NCBI RefSeq assembly: GCF_048771995.1
Contig: NC_133030.1
Coordinates: forward strand, 14,214,001-14,278,000
Length of the DNA stretch: 64,000 nt
From: Taeniopygia guttata
Lineage: Eukaryota; Chordata; Aves; Passeriformes; Estrildidae
Direction: 5' to 3'
The position numbers were made by a program, and so were the translations under genes. Below are positions 37,833 to 50,682 of the stretch, in pieces (positions within the stretch are counted from its first letter, which is position 1; the number at the start of each line of letters is the position of its first letter). The notes below the pieces were generated by a model. That model was not told the DNA's origin. It worked only from the letters and a program-made list of their open reading frames with translations, and made no database searches.

Positions 37833-39600
37833 CAATACTGAGTGTTTTCCAAGAAACCAAGAGGGATGGACATTATGCAAATCAAAGTTATTTCAAATAC
37901 AATGTGGATGAAAATTACTGTAAAACAAAAAAGGATAGAAATGTTAATAATTATTTAATTGCTAAAAATGTCTTTGAAAGCAAAGATTTGAGAAAAGTCA
38001 GTCAGATGGAATGTTGGCATTGAGTTCACAATTTCTGGTTTTGAGTTTTGTAGATAATAAGATAAATTATAATTGTCAAGTTTTTGTAAGTAATGATTGT
38101 TACTAATGTTATATGAATGCTTGACAAGATTGTTTTAAACTATTTTAAACATTTTTTGTTAATAGGTTGATCATATAATGTAAGTAGTCTGATTTTTGTG
38201 ATAAGAATTATTATTAAGATGTTAAGGTATTGAGGTGTTGTTTTAATATTTACAGTCAGTTTTCATATGTTTTATGGGGGTTTTTTTTTAGGTGATTGAT
38301 TGTAAGATGTGTTTTTCAGGATCCTGTGTGCTTGATTTTTTAACTACTCATGTGTTTTCTTTATTCAATTTTCTATGCAGCTGCAGTTCATCTTTTAAAA
38401 ATTTATAGTCCAAGTTCTGGTTCAAGATTTCAGACTTCAAATTTTCAGATTTTTGAAGAAAAGGTTTGTTGTATTTAGAGAATTTTTGTCTTGAAACAAA
38501 TTTTAGACAGGTTCAATTATTTGATGTTTTGATAAATTGTTAATAATAAGGTTTTTCACTTATAACTATTATTTTTAAGACTTTTGTTTTAAACATATCC
38601 TCCAATTAGAGTTCGAGCTCTGGCCAGGCTCTGGCTCTACGTGGATGGTGTGATTGATCCAGATGTTTTCTGCATCAAAAAGTATTCAAGTCCTTTTGGC
38701 TTGACAATTTGACCATACAGGACAGCTGAGCCTCAAAGGGAGTTTGGAGAAGCATGATCCGGACATGTTTTATCCAAATCTCTGTTGTTTTAAGGTTTTT
38801 CAGCTGCTGCAGACTCTGGGATGACAATTTGATAGTGTAGCACTTGGTAACTGTGATTTTATATGTAATATTGATTGTGTATTATTTGATTGATTTTTAT
38901 TTGTTGTTAGTTTCTTTACTATATGCATTGTTTTGTTCTTAATGTTTTTCATGTTTATAACAAAGATGTTGATATTTCCATTTCTTCATGCAAGTTTTAG
39001 GGAACAGAATTGAGAGAGGACCCTCCAGTCCCTGTGGGGGTGTTGGGTTTGTTTGTGTTTTAACAGGTGCAGAATCTGGATGGATTTCAGTGAAGAATGT
39101 GGAACTTCTCAATTGCAAGAGGGCACTGATCTCTCCACAAGTGGATCAGAGGATGCACAGCAAAAGTGGATTGTGCAAAGATTTGTGTTTCACCCACAGA
39201 AGATCGTGGGCTTTGAGTTTTTTCTTTATAAGTGTGTTTTTAATGATGTTATAGAATTTTTTTTTTTGCTAAGTTTTTAATAAGTTTTAGTAATGCCTGT
39301 GATTTTTCTGTTCATCTTGCCATTGTTTTTCAATGGCAAAAGAAAAAGAGGGAGGTCCCAACGGGGATCAACAGAAATTCTACTTGAGTGAGTGTTTTTA
39401 CCCATCCAACCAAGAAGTCGTGTGATGGACAGGACAGATGCTCTTGCTGCATTGATACGAAAAGGCAGAAACAGAATTTTAAAAAATAGATGAAACAGAA
39501 AAATAAGTTGAAATATCATAAGTGTGAAGTTAGATTTATCAGAAGTTAGTTTATTAGAAGTTATAGTTTATGTTTGAAATTAAGATTGTTTCTTTCATGT
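37833..39600 (+). other. ERV middle region, cytosine-poor and non-coding
   Basis: This 1.77-kb stretch replaces the expected rest of gag, protease and polymerase. It has no recognisable reading frame. Its plus strand is rich in T and G but very poor in C: 38161-38220, for example, has about 2 C in 60 bases. Stretches near 38600-38780 and 39000-39200 are less biased and could be remnants of coding DNA. The origin is unclear. Confidence 0.6.
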
Positions 39601-39629
39601 TAGACAGGGTATTCAAGAACCTGAGAAGA

Positions 39630-39719
39630 ATGTGGTGGGCCTCAATGTTTTTATTTCGCACTTGTTTAATTTTTGGAGTCTCGTTGGGTCCCATGGCAGA
39701 GTTCAAGACTTGGACCTGA
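39630..39719 (+). pseudogene. ERV env leader remnant (signal-peptide-like)
   Basis: A 29-residue frame from ATG at 39630 has a hydrophobic core (residues about 6-20, Met/Leu/Phe/Ile rich) after a short aromatic start, as in an Env signal peptide, and stops at TGA 39717-39719. A possible splice acceptor lies about 27 bp upstream. The early stop separates it from the env fragment further on. Confidence 0.45.
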
Positions 39720-40239
39720 GCTCAAATAAGTTTAAATAGCACTCTGGGAGTGCAAGCTGTTGCATTTGTGCAAAACCTTAAATTTACTGATGGTAGTTTT
39801 CAAGAATTTGGTCTTTTGGGTTCTGTCCCAGGAAATTACTGTTTGATATTTGGATCTTATGCTACCAAACCAACTCAAGAAAATGGAAAATTGACAGATG
39901 ACAACACTTGATTGTCTCCCAGATCACCATTGTATTACAACTATTTAGAATATTGTAACAATTCGACTCCAAGAGGTAGTGCAGGAAAAACTGCCCCCAG
40001 GAACCTTCCTCATTTGTGGGGACCGAGCCTGGTCAGCAGTCCCTCAAAATGCTAAGGGAGGCCCATGTTATATCGGTAGGTTGATGCTTTTTGCTCCCAC
40101 CATACATCAGGTTCTCGAATTGCCTCAGAAGACTCAACGAGCCAAATGCAGTGTTCTCCAAATGGACACTTCATTTGATAACTGGCTCAATTCTTCAGGT
40201 TTTTCTGGCTGGGTCAAAGACAGTGTGTGCAAAAATTAG
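39720..40239 (+). pseudogene. ERV env surface-subunit remnant, broken
   Basis: The clearest part is an open segment from about 39979 to a TAG at 40237-40239, with a cluster PPGTFLICGDRAW and GGPCYIGRL, cysteine-rich text that I associate with avian ERV surface subunits. Upstream, related-looking text is in other frames with stops (for example a TAG at about 39948 in this frame), so the region holds at least one frame change. The transmembrane subunit is missing; the polypurine tract follows within 35 bp. It could not serve as an entry protein. Confidence 0.6.
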
Positions 40240-40271
40240 TTCATTGAGCCTTCACTCCAGCCTGAGTAGCT

Positions 40272-40288
40272 CAAAAGAAAAAGAGGGA
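40272..40288 (+). other. ERV polypurine tract
   Basis: A purine run AAAAGAAAAAGAGGGA directly before the right LTR, the primer for plus-strand DNA synthesis. It is followed by AT and then TGTTACAG of the LTR. Confidence 0.85.
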
Positions 40289-40290
40289 AT

Positions 40291-40685
40291 TGTTACAGCA
40301 TTTTTAAGAGAAAGAGGGCATGAATTGTGAAAGTTGAGCTACTCCAGGCTAGGCCTCAGATTGAGGCCTGGTGGGGCCCTCAAAGCCTCTGACGCAGTTA
40401 GAAATTCAGGGTTGTGGCGCAGGTAGAAAATAGTCTTAAAGTACTGTGGGGACCACGGGGGGTGAACTAGTATAGGTTTTATGGTGTACTGTGCAGGCCG
40501 TTTTAAGGAAAAGGTAAACAATGTTAGCCTACCAATCAGAGTGTCTTTGTTTCTGTAAACTATATAGAAGCTTATATAAACTACCGCCTGATTTTGAATA
40601 AACGGAGAACGTTGCATTAATCATATTGATTGGATGTGCGTTTGTCTTGTCCAGCTTTCCGTTTTTCTGAGATTCCCTGGCTTTA
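40291..40685 (+). repeat. ERV 3' LTR (395 bp)
   Basis: Same 395 bp as the left LTR with one C-to-T difference at 40473. CCAAT, TATATAA and AATAAA are preserved, so it can end proviral transcripts and could start transcription into the downstream intron. A 92-codon minus-strand open frame in each LTR is a shadow. Confidence 0.93.
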
Positions 40686-40690
40686 GTTGC
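40686..40690. other. Target-site duplication, right (GTTGC)
   Basis: Matches 36175-36179 exactly and fixes the right edge of the provirus. Confidence 0.85.
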
Positions 40691-42485
40691 AAATAATTTA
40701 TTTGATGAAGTTAGCTCCTTTTTTTGTTTGTTTGTTTGTTTTAAATGATCACAAAAGTGAGTATTATTTTCTCGAAAGTATTTGCTATGTAATTCTTGCA
40801 AGTCAGTTGTGCATGAATAGTATGATGTAAAATCTATTAGGAATTTAATCTTTGTTAGTTTTGATTGAAAACACAGACCACATTATATGGTTTTCCATTC
40901 CATGTGATTAGTAAAACACAGATCAATAGTTACTTTCAAAGTATATTCTCTAATAATAATTTAGAGTTGATGCTTCTGGCTAATACTCCTGCTGATACAT
41001 AGTCACAGAAACCAAATACCAAAGTCTGCTATTGAAACTTCTTTTTTTTTATAGGAATACTTCTTTTTTAATAGGAAAACTTTGTTTTTACTTTAATATA
41101 TATTTCCTTTTTTTTTATTTGAGTGTTTCCACATAGTTATGGATACAGTCAGTGTAAAAGAAGCAGATGACATTGAAAGATTAAATTGAACATACCACAT
41201 TTATTAAAATATTTTACTCAAAATAACAGAAAATAGATACAGGACACAAATGCAGCTGAAGTATATTTTTATGAACAGCTGTACTCTTAATATGGCCACT
41301 TATGGTAGATTTTCACATTTTTCTGACTTTTTTTTTCATTATCCTATTTCTACTGATAAATAACATTTGAAGAGGCCAAACAAGGCAACAGTCATACTAC
41401 ACAGGTAAAGGAAATACATCTAAATAGCAGAACAAAGAGTGAAGAATTGAAAATGATACTTTGTTTCTCCCAGTATTTTCTGCTTTATTTTTTTTTTTTT
41501 TTTGTTCTGAAAAATGTGTCTTTTGGAGCAGTAAATGAATATTCTAGACTTCTGTAGTTTTTCTATGAATCAGTGTTGCTTTAATGTACTCTTACTCGGT
41601 GAAGAATAACACCCTAGAGTGAGAATTTAAATCATTTCATAGACTTTAAGAATTTAGAACTGAGTTCTGAACATCAGTACAGTTGACTTTAGGGATACAA
41701 GCACCTACCATGTATGACTAATCTGACTTTTATAAAAAATCTACAGAATGAAAGCCTACAGAATAAAAGTATTTAGTAATTCTTGTAATGCATCCGTGAT
41801 TTGTATGAACTAAACCCTGTTATTAGAAAGACAGCTGACTGGGACTCCAGTGTCAAAACTGAGAGTGGTCTGTTTTGTCTTGTGGCTCTTGTTCCAGTTC
41901 TTGTGACTGTTATTTACTCACTAGTCTAAAAACATTGGCCCAGGAATTACTGATGGTTCTTACCACTGCAGTGTGGTGGTTGTTAGTACAGAATTGTTGA
42001 ATTGTTTGATGGAAGATATTACTTGGACATGGAATAGAAAGAAATGATAAGTACAGAGTGTTTGCAGTAAAAATTATTTCTGATATAGAAACATTGCACA
42101 CAATGGCAGCAAGAGATTTGGGTGGGTGAATTAGGGAGTAGGAAAATACTCTATGTGTTCAGTTTAATATTTCCTAGCTGATACTTCAGTTGTTTCTTAG
42201 TAAACCTTTGGCTGCTACTTGAAAAATCCATACAATAGCAATTACCTTTTACCTCTGTGGATACCTAGTCACAAAGATTAAATCTCCTCTTAACCTCATA
42301 ACCTTTTTCCTTTAAATCTCTCTGAGAGACACATTTTTAGAACTTGAGTCACTTTTGTAGAGTTCTCTGAAGTTTTCCCAGTCCTGCCAACTTTTTGATT
42401 TTGGAGTGATCCCATAATACACATTTTTTTGTGAAAAATAGTAGGTATTCATTCACTAACCCTAATTTTCTTGTACCTTTTATAG
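40691..42485. other. Pseudogene intron after the provirus, nothing recognised
   Basis: AT-rich intronic DNA with a T-run near 41489-41503. No exon or repeat family recognised. Confidence 0.45.
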
Positions 42486-42572
42486 AAAGCTTGGAAAAAA
42501 AGCTTTTGAACTAATAAGAAGGGAAGACCTCTGCTTTGAAAAATTTGGTCTGAGAGACAATTACCACGGCTG
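42486..42572 (+). pseudogene. STK33-like block 5: alpha-G region (FELIR)
   Basis: After TTTTATAG the frame reads, in the phase left by block 4 (CT|A), KLGKKAFELIRREDLCFEKF, then GLRDNYHG and TG before the donor GTAGGT at 42573. This aligns to the STK33 stretch K-L-FELIRKGEL-FE. Seven to ten residues expected before it (the GEPPF turn) are missing from the exon as defined here. Reading upstream in the same frame gives a gap-free match back to the Phe of GEPPF (SCTFYRKLGKKAFELI), but a TAA at 42463-42465 follows just before, so the true acceptor may be upstream and decayed. Confidence 0.75.
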
Positions 42573-44558
42573 GTAGGTACAAAATGCTCTCACAGAATAA
42601 ATGTTGACTACATTGCAATGAATTCCACAATTACAGTACTTGTGATATTTTTCTTAGCCTTTAAGTAGTGCATGTTTTCTGAAAAGCAAAGTTGATGTTA
42701 AAAATAAATTGACATAAACGATATTGTGATCTAATTTCATGGCACTGTAAGAAGAAAGGTCTCTGCTGTATTAAAGCACTCTGTTGAAAATGTGTCTTGT
42801 TGTTAGTAGAAATTAGAGGTTTAAAGTTGTGGTTTTCATTCCAAGAAGAATAACTTTTGAAACTACTTCTGAAAGGTGATGCTGTCCACCAAATCATAGC
42901 TAATTAATTACTTGGTAACCAGTGGCTAGCTGAATTTTGAAGAGATGCAATTTCTTTCCCCTGTATTGTACCTTTTATTTTATGGTATGTAAAGCTGCTG
43001 TATTGCCTCAGTAGAACACAGTAGGTTGGTCTAAGCATCATAACACTTGTTAGGGGTCTGATCCAAAGCTCCCAAATCCTTAGCATGTTTTGCTTGTATC
43101 CTGTGGGCTTCTGATAAACCTGTTAACTAAGAGAATGTTTACACTTGTATTCCTTGCGCAAACCAACTCTACCTGGTTTCCCATAGGTTTTGACATAATA
43201 TGGACATATGGGTTTGGGTCAGTTTGATTAATTCAATGATAAAGCTTTTTTTTTTTTTTTTTAATTAAAAACAAAACAAAAAAACCAAACAAACAAAAAA
43301 AACCCACCAAAAAACTTTGAGCTACAGGGCCATTCTGAAGGCAAGTGAAATGTAGTGCTGGAAGGGAAGCTGAGAGCTCCCAGCTTGCTGGCTGGGCTGC
43401 AGATCCTGTCACTGTGAGAATACTGAACTTTCAGCTGTCTCACAGAGCACTTGTGCTATTTTGTAGTTGAAATTAAAGGAGAGGGAACGGACATAGCTGC
43501 TACTTAAAGATAACCCATGATAGCAAACCCTAATTTCTTCCCTAGCTGGCTTCTGTACCATTTAGAAACAGAAATGCTTGTGAATCACTAAAAAGTATTC
43601 CAGTACGTAGGAGGATAAATAGCTTTCTTTATTCAAGATGGAGCACTGGTTTTGCCTCACACCTTCCTCTACAAAAGAGCCATTCTGGACTAGCCTGCAG
43701 CTCTTTTCCTTCGTGCTAATTGAGTAGAGCTGAACAGGAAGTTTTTTTTCCCAAGGTTTCATTGCATTCTTGTGTGTGGGAGAATAGCCATAACCAAATG
43801 TGTAACTCTACAATGGCCTGGAAAATGAGGTAATTTTCATCCAGCTCTGCCCTGCCATACTTTGAGTACCACACTGTCTTTGCTTCATGAAAATGAAGAT
43901 ATGGAAAACTGCCACCCATGTGATTTCATGATTTCTCACCATGTATATTTATGGAGCTTGAGACCAATTTCCATATGAATATAATCGCATGTAACAAGAC
44001 ATTCCTATAGCTCATAGTAAACCATTCCTTCTCTCCATACTACACAACATTTCAGATACAGTAGATTTTAATTTGCAATAATTTTCTTCTGTTACGAGGT
44101 AGGTAGCAGAACTGCTATCTTATCCACAATGCAACCCTGTATTAGGTGGTTTCCATTTGCACTTCCACAGTAAATGTGCAACAACTTTAAGCATTAGTTT
44201 CAATGCAGAACTATATTTTAGATTTTTTCATCAAGTTTGAATGGTTTCTAAATGTTGAGGGGTGGTCATCATAGGCTGGTGACAGAATTCTCTCATGCCA
44301 GGGAATGCACTCTGAGGCCTACAGACATCCTTGGGTCAGAAACCATCAGAAATGAACTCCAGAAATACACTGAAGCCATTTGTACCTCCAGCTGATCTAT
44401 TTCTAACAGTTTTAACTGCTTCCTTAAGGGAAAATTTTCAGGATGAGACAGTGCTTCAGACAGTGATTTTGGCTTCATTCTTCAGCCTTTCCTGTAAGGG
44501 ATCAGCCAGTTGTCTATTACTCAACCCTTGCTGCCTCACACCAGGCACCAAGAAGCAC
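42573..44558. other. Non-coding; later STK33 exons not found
   Basis: The exons for the alpha-H/I end of the kinase domain should lie downstream of 42573, and none was recognised in this stretch. A T-run then A-rich tract lies at about 43246-43315. Confidence 0.45.
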
Positions 44559-44660
44559 TGTCATGGTTTAACCCCAACTGGCCCCTAAGCACCATGCACC
44601 CAACTCACTCCTATAAAAATTTACTCCTCAGCTTCAGCAGACAGGTGGTGAAGGAGAGTC
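44559..44660 (+). mobile_element. ERVL-type LTR fragment (start only)
   Basis: TGTCATGGTTTAACCCCAAC followed by TGGCCCCTAAGCACCATGCA and CCCAACTCACTCC matches, as I remember it, the 5' end of abundant ERVL LTRs in zebra finch and other songbirds. Only about 100 bp are recognisable; the right edge is uncertain and no second LTR, primer site or coding part was seen. Confidence 0.65.
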
Positions 44661-47600
44661 TTCTCCTGCTCCATTCCTTCTACATTCCATCTGCATGTTC
44701 CATCCAAAGCACCCAGTTGCTTTATGGGCATTCTGGTTTTCATGTATATTACATATTGCAGTGTTAAATGTTTTTCTGTTTCTAGTAAAAATTCTACATT
44801 TTTAGAGGAGCATAAAAATAGGAAATGGGGACTTCAAGTGACCGTTAAAGCAAAAAGTCTCACTATGCCAACTTGTTAAAGAAATGCTCCTGAAATTATG
44901 CTAATAAGGACCTGGGTTTCAGAGCTATGGAACACCTGTGGCTGCCTCCTTACTTCGGCAGCAGTTGCAGATACTCAGGACAACTGAAAACCAGGACAAC
45001 AGTTTCTACTTCATGCTTGTGCCTTCACAGCCTCTGTGACTTTACAATAGCCAGATGGGGAACATGAAAGTGCATTATCATGTAGAGAATTCTGTGTGTA
45101 AAAAAATTAACCCCTTGGAGCCATGTGACGCATGAGCTTCTGCACAGGAGAAAAATGCATTTGGCACCACAGTCTCCCACCAGGAAATCCCTACCATCTG
45201 TACCAAAAATTTATGAAGTCACAAGTCATTCTCTATGATTCAAACTGGCATTTCAAACATAGGTGCAGCAATTTGATATTCCAGAACAATACTTTAACAA
45301 TAAAAATTTTAATTTAAAAGTTACCGTGTTCTTGCAGCTAAACAAATGACCTCAAGCTCAATTCAAGTTGGTGGATACCTCTGGAGGTTTATGTGTTGTC
45401 AGTTTGAGACCATATAGAGTTTTGGCCGGGGGCTATGCAAAGGATTGATGATTAATTATTTACCAGAAATAGTAATTAATGCAGTCCTGTTAGTAGTTTG
45501 ATTATTCTGATCTCTGTACCAGTTAAAACTTTTCCAGACACATTTAACTTCTTACATCTCCTGAAAAGTAAGAGCCAAATAGATGACAGGATAGCAGAAT
45601 TTTCTAAGAAACATGAAGACTCTCTTACCACTAACTGATATTTCTGCATTATCGGCACAGAACATTAAGTATACAATGAGTATAATATTCATGAAACATA
45701 GAGTAAATCTAATTTTCCAATAAATATCTTTAAGGATACAAATGCTTTGGTTTGACATTATAATTTCCAATTATTTTAATCTATATTTAAAAAATAATCT
45801 CTATTCCATTTCCTACCTATATATGTATGGATTGTGACATATTTTAACTATAAGAATATTCTACCTCATTTTGTTCACCGCTCACCCTGAGAATTTTATG
45901 TTTTCTTAGCTGTAGTTTAATGGAAGATGTTGTTTCCTTTCAGATAGTGGGATAGTTTAGATTTTTCTTGTCCTGCATTGATTTTTATTTCTATCAGAAG
46001 AACTTTTGAGCATATTGATTGTGAGCTCTGATTTCGAATTCTGTATTATTGCTGTGATTTTTACTGAAATGTACAGGTATTTGAATATGCTTGACTGAAG
46101 AGGAAAACCAAGACTCTAAAATATAAAATTTACGTGTACAACATGTAAGATTTCTTGTTTCTTTTCAGATTGATTTTTACAAGGAAGCCAAATGCCTAAA
46201 GCTCAAATCCTCTTGTATCTGAATAGCAACTCCAGTTCAGCAAAATGCTTGTGTATCTGTTCTGTAAATTATTTAAACACATTTCCAAAAGTATGTGAGG
46301 ACTTGAAAAATTTGACTCAATGAAGTACTGAGATCCCCAAGGATGCCTAACAATTCTGAGAAAAAATCTGCTCAGAGCTCTCACTTCCCCCTCTTAAATT
46401 TTCTCATCTCTCTGGATTTGGATCTTTTTGTGCACTTGCACCTCTATAACCTGGCAGTTCTGGGACATTTGGAGTAGAGTCAATTTATTGCTTTTAATTC
46501 CACAGTTAACAAGCGGTTGGGCTTGCTTGCTTTTAGACTCTAAGACTTCTTAATGCATCAAGGCTTTTCTCTGTCTCTCTTGACTTTCCAATAATATCAG
46601 AGGGATTTTTTCTATTTTCAGGCATCTTATTCTTCCATTTACTGTGTATCATTACTAATTTGCAGGTTTTTCTGTTTACCTCTACAACATTTTAATTCTG
46701 TCAGTGGAGTGATTAATTATTCTCAATGTACAATTATCATGAATCAAGAATTTCCCAATTCTGTTTCCTGCTCTTGGTGTTAGCTATATTTTTTTCCCCC
46801 TGAATTGCTAACTGAATTATTGTCCCCTAAGATATCTATTTAAAATATTCCAGACTAATGCATTGAACAGTTCTTGCAAATGATCACTTCAACCTGTCCT
46901 TCTTCTTGGTGTTTTAAAATTGATGTACATGTCAGCAAGATAAACAGAATATGGATGCTCATCAGGCTTCAACCTTTGTATGTTACCTGTGTTCATGGAA
47001 AAAATACTTTATTGTGTTCTCCAAGAATAGCTGGTTATCTCTGCATTTTTGTCTTGAATCCTGCTAAAGTTTGCTTACTAAAAATTGAGTAGAAAAAAAA
47101 AAAGTTGAAAATTAAAAAATAAAGAAACATAACATAATCTGTCAATTAGTGACCCCCCAGGTCTGTTACCCGCAGTTGGCACCAGGTGCTGGTGAATTAA
47201 ACCCAACAGGTGTTCAAATGAGACAACACAGATAATTAACTTGAATGGTCCATTTTCTTGAAAACTGTAATGAAATAGACTCCCTCTTCTCTTTCATGGG
47301 GTATACAATTATCTGGCACTTTGTAAGGCCTAGCTCTTTTAAAAAGCCTCTGATTTTGTGGGTGCAATTCACTGCATGCTGCACATTTAACTACATAATT
47401 GTTCATGCAAAGGAGGTAGTTAAAATGTGTGTCATTGGTTATGCCCACAGTTGTCATAATTGCAGATGTAAATCAGCCTGTGCAGCAAATGAGGTTGTTT
47501 TGCACAATCCAAACCCACCTTTCTAATGGCTGGGAGTGTTTATGCCTCAGTCATTTGCTACATAAGTGACTTTGCTCTCTGTTTCAAACAAAAGAAATGC

Positions 47601-50600
47601 TTTCTAAATACCAGTCCTCATGTAACAGAATACAGATAGTTTGAAATGAGCATTGTCAGTTTAATGAGATGGATGAAAGGGCCTTAGAAACTGTCTCATC
47701 TGTGACCTCTTTCCTCTGCTTGATCCACTGTGTGACCTCAGAAAAATAATTATATTTCCTGTGTTGCAGTTTCCCAGTCTGTACAGTCCAGATAAACTAC
47801 CTAGTAACTATATCTTGTTAATTAATATTAGAAAAATATATCCTTGCTGTTAGTGCTCAAAGAGTCCCAGAAGATTAATAATATTAATGCCAAATATTAT
47901 CTCTTAAAAATAAGTAACTCTAGTTTTCAGAGTTGTGTATAAACTTTGCATATAGCCTATGCTTGCCTTTCTTTCTGAACTTTCAGATATGTAATTGCCA
48001 GCTTTACTGAATAGGCCAGGTAATAAAACCAAAATAATTTCAGATCATTCAGTGTGATCTGAGAGGACAGATGTCAGATCAGTTTAAAAATAATTTTTCC
48101 TTCAGAATCCATAGGTTGTTGCACTACCCATTATGGATTAGGCTCAATAAAATGGGAGTAGTGGCTAGGCACATTTATTTGCTCAGTAACCTAAAGAAAC
48201 ATGGATAGGTGCAGAAAGAGGGAGAAGCAGGGATAGTTTAAAATCTCGGTCATCCTCTGACTCTTCGGGTTTGTTTTTTTTTTTTTTATTTTTACAGACA
48301 GAGCTAAAATTCTTTTCCCAAAAGCACTGAAAAACACTCTTTCTCAAAAACTCTTTCTCATTCTTTCTCAGAAATGGTCCCTGAGGAAGTAGAGATGTTG
48401 ATGGCTCTTTTAAGTAGAAAGTCATATCAAAATAGAAAAAAAAAACCCTAGAAGGTAAAAAATTACTTATGGGGTGATATCATCTATGTCAGTGCTCTCT
48501 CTAACAATGATGACAGGAAATCCTATTTAGGGAGAATATTCAGGCCTGGTTATTTCTCCCCATGTAACACCAAGCCTGGATACTTCCTTTCATTTAGTAC
48601 CCCAGTATTCAGAATTATCCTTAAGGTTGTGAGAAGACACATTCCAATATAATCTTGTTAGCTTCATCGTGGCCCTGTTATCAGTGAATATCTCTGATTC
48701 CTTGTTGAATATGCTAAGGCCATCTGCCTCTGCAGCTGCCCATGGCTGTAAGATCCAGAAATGCACTATTTAATGAGTAAATAAATATTTTTGTATCTTC
48801 TGTTTTAAAATTATCTCCTACTCTATTTGTCAGATGGCCCTTATTTCTAGGAGTACAGGATGTGGCAAAAAAAGCCAAATTCACTACTAAGTAAAATCTC
48901 AGTCATATCCCTCCTCAGTCACCTTCTCACCGAAGTGGTGACTCCAAGATTGCTTTTCTGACTGGTGACTCTAACTGCCAGTTGGATCATCCTCAGCATC
49001 AGGAACACCTGCTTTGGATTACTTTCCCCTAAGAGTACCATTTTACTTGTCTTCCCTCTTTTGTTTGAACCAGTATCTTCATTGGAGGAGTCTAGGGCAT
49101 TTAGAAACTTGAGTTCCTAACTGTGTATTTAGGACTTAGAAATACACAGTTATTTCTGTGAAGTCATGAGCTATGGCAGGAAAACATGGCATGGACATCT
49201 GCAGTAGCACAGTATTTATGCAACAATTTTACCCTAGTAATGGCCTTCTGGGGAATACCTGGTCAGATTCATTAAAAGGTCTCTCATTCCTCCTCCCTTA
49301 AGTCCACACATTCAAACATACATTTAATACCTTAAAAAATATCACACTGCTTTCCTTCTTAGTACTGAATATTATTTGAGTTAGCAGGAGTGTTCAGAGA
49401 ATGACACTTTTGAAAGTCAAGAAATTGTCATTATACTGAGGAAGAAGCCTTATCTTCTCAGCAGGTATAAATCATTATTATGAGTATTACTTAAATCACT
49501 GATTCTTATCAATTAAAGATCCATACCGAGGAATATTCAGCTGTTTTGCTAGCTTTGTCTTGTTCTCTGAAGATATAAATCTAATTGCAAAAAGTTGAAC
49601 TTCATCCCATGGAGACCACTGATCCTGTCTTGGTTGAATTTTAACCAAGAAAGAGACCAGAGATACCACAGAACATATTTTTTGTGAGAGATGAAGATAT
49701 AAGTCTTCATCTCTTGTTTTTATAATATGAAGATACCATTTTCTCTTGTGTTTGAATATTGTGATGAAGTAATACCTGTCATTTTGATTAGGAAGCCTAG
49801 TTAGTGAAGATTAAAATGAAGAAAAAGGGCGTTTACATTTGTTAAAGCTAAAAAAGTCTTGTCTCAAAGATTGGATTTCAAATTTAAAAAGAAGAAGCTT
49901 GTCTCTGTGTACTGTAGGAGAGATTTAAAGTTATCTGTTATAATTCTTTTATTTTTTCATTATCTTAGTTTTGCATATTTTATGATATATATATATTAGA
50001 GTAGAATTAAATTAGAATATTATTTTTTAATTGTTCTCTGTTATGATACTTCATTCATATCTGTATTCTTCCCACCTGTTTAGGTGTATTTATAAGGTTT
50101 TAGTCTTTATTTTTTTTAAATTGCACTACCCTGAACGTAGATCAGTATCTCTCGCATAAAGTTCAGAGCAGAATCAGTATTTCCAAGGAAAGCAGGGAGA
50201 ATTTGACATGTTCTTGGTGTCTTCCATCCAGAAACTGGGAAATAAAAGCCTCCTGAAGTCTGCTGTCTCATTCACAGTCAGACAGAAATCATAGGACATC
50301 CATCGACTTTGAACAACTCAAGAGTAAACAATTATTACTTGTGCCAAAAAGAGCAAACTATATAAAGATGGACAAATATATCCTGAAGTGTTTTGTCTCT
50401 TTACTTCCCTGAACCCTTTAATCAGAAAGATTTAGCTTTCCTTTAGCACTGAAGAAAATCTTAGGGCAGTGTGAACTCCTAACCTGTAAGAGGACATCCA
50501 CCGATTGTATTTTTGTCAGAGTACAAATTATGGAATCGTCTAAAATGTATGTAATTTATTTGTTCTATACTAATAGACACCATGCCAGGTAGGCAATTTT

Positions 50601-50667
50601 CTTTCACAAATCCATTTTGTTGTGTTTTACTTGCTTTTACTTTCTTTACTTTTGCTACAAACATTGA
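44661..50667. other. Non-coding stretch, no gene recognised
   Basis: AT-rich DNA. A frame at about 45190-45270 was compared with the missing STK33 C-terminal exon and not accepted. No RNA genes or repeat families recognised; a short TATATATATA occurs near 49986. Confidence 0.45.
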
Positions 50668-50682
50668 GGGGGGGGGGGGGGG
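50668..50682. repeat. G15 homopolymer
   Basis: Fifteen consecutive guanines in an AT-rich setting, able to form G-quadruplex-type structure. Exact length is prone to sequencing error. Confidence 0.85.

Larger units (their letters stand above)
36180..40685 (+). mobile_element. Young, internally reduced ERVK-like provirus
   Basis: A 4.5-kb element: LTR, Lys-type primer-binding site, leader with splice donor, truncated gag, AT-rich non-coding middle, env remnants, polypurine tract, LTR, with a 5-bp target duplication. The LTRs differ at one site only (C at 36362, T at 40473), so integration was recent. Protease, reverse transcriptase and integrase are not recognisable, and env is broken by stops and at least one frame change, so the copy cannot make the proteins for its own spread. 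It most likely moved through proteins of a complete relative. It lies in sense orientation in the intron between blocks 4 and 5 of the STK33-like pseudogene. A betaretrovirus-like origin is inferred from the Lys primer site and gag character. Confidence 0.9.

Noticed and set aside
45187-45270. Frame with LYQKFMK and LYDSNW compared with the missing STK33 alpha-H/I exon
   Set aside because: It needs a seven-residue deletion and matches only a few residues; the acceptor phase does not fit block 5.
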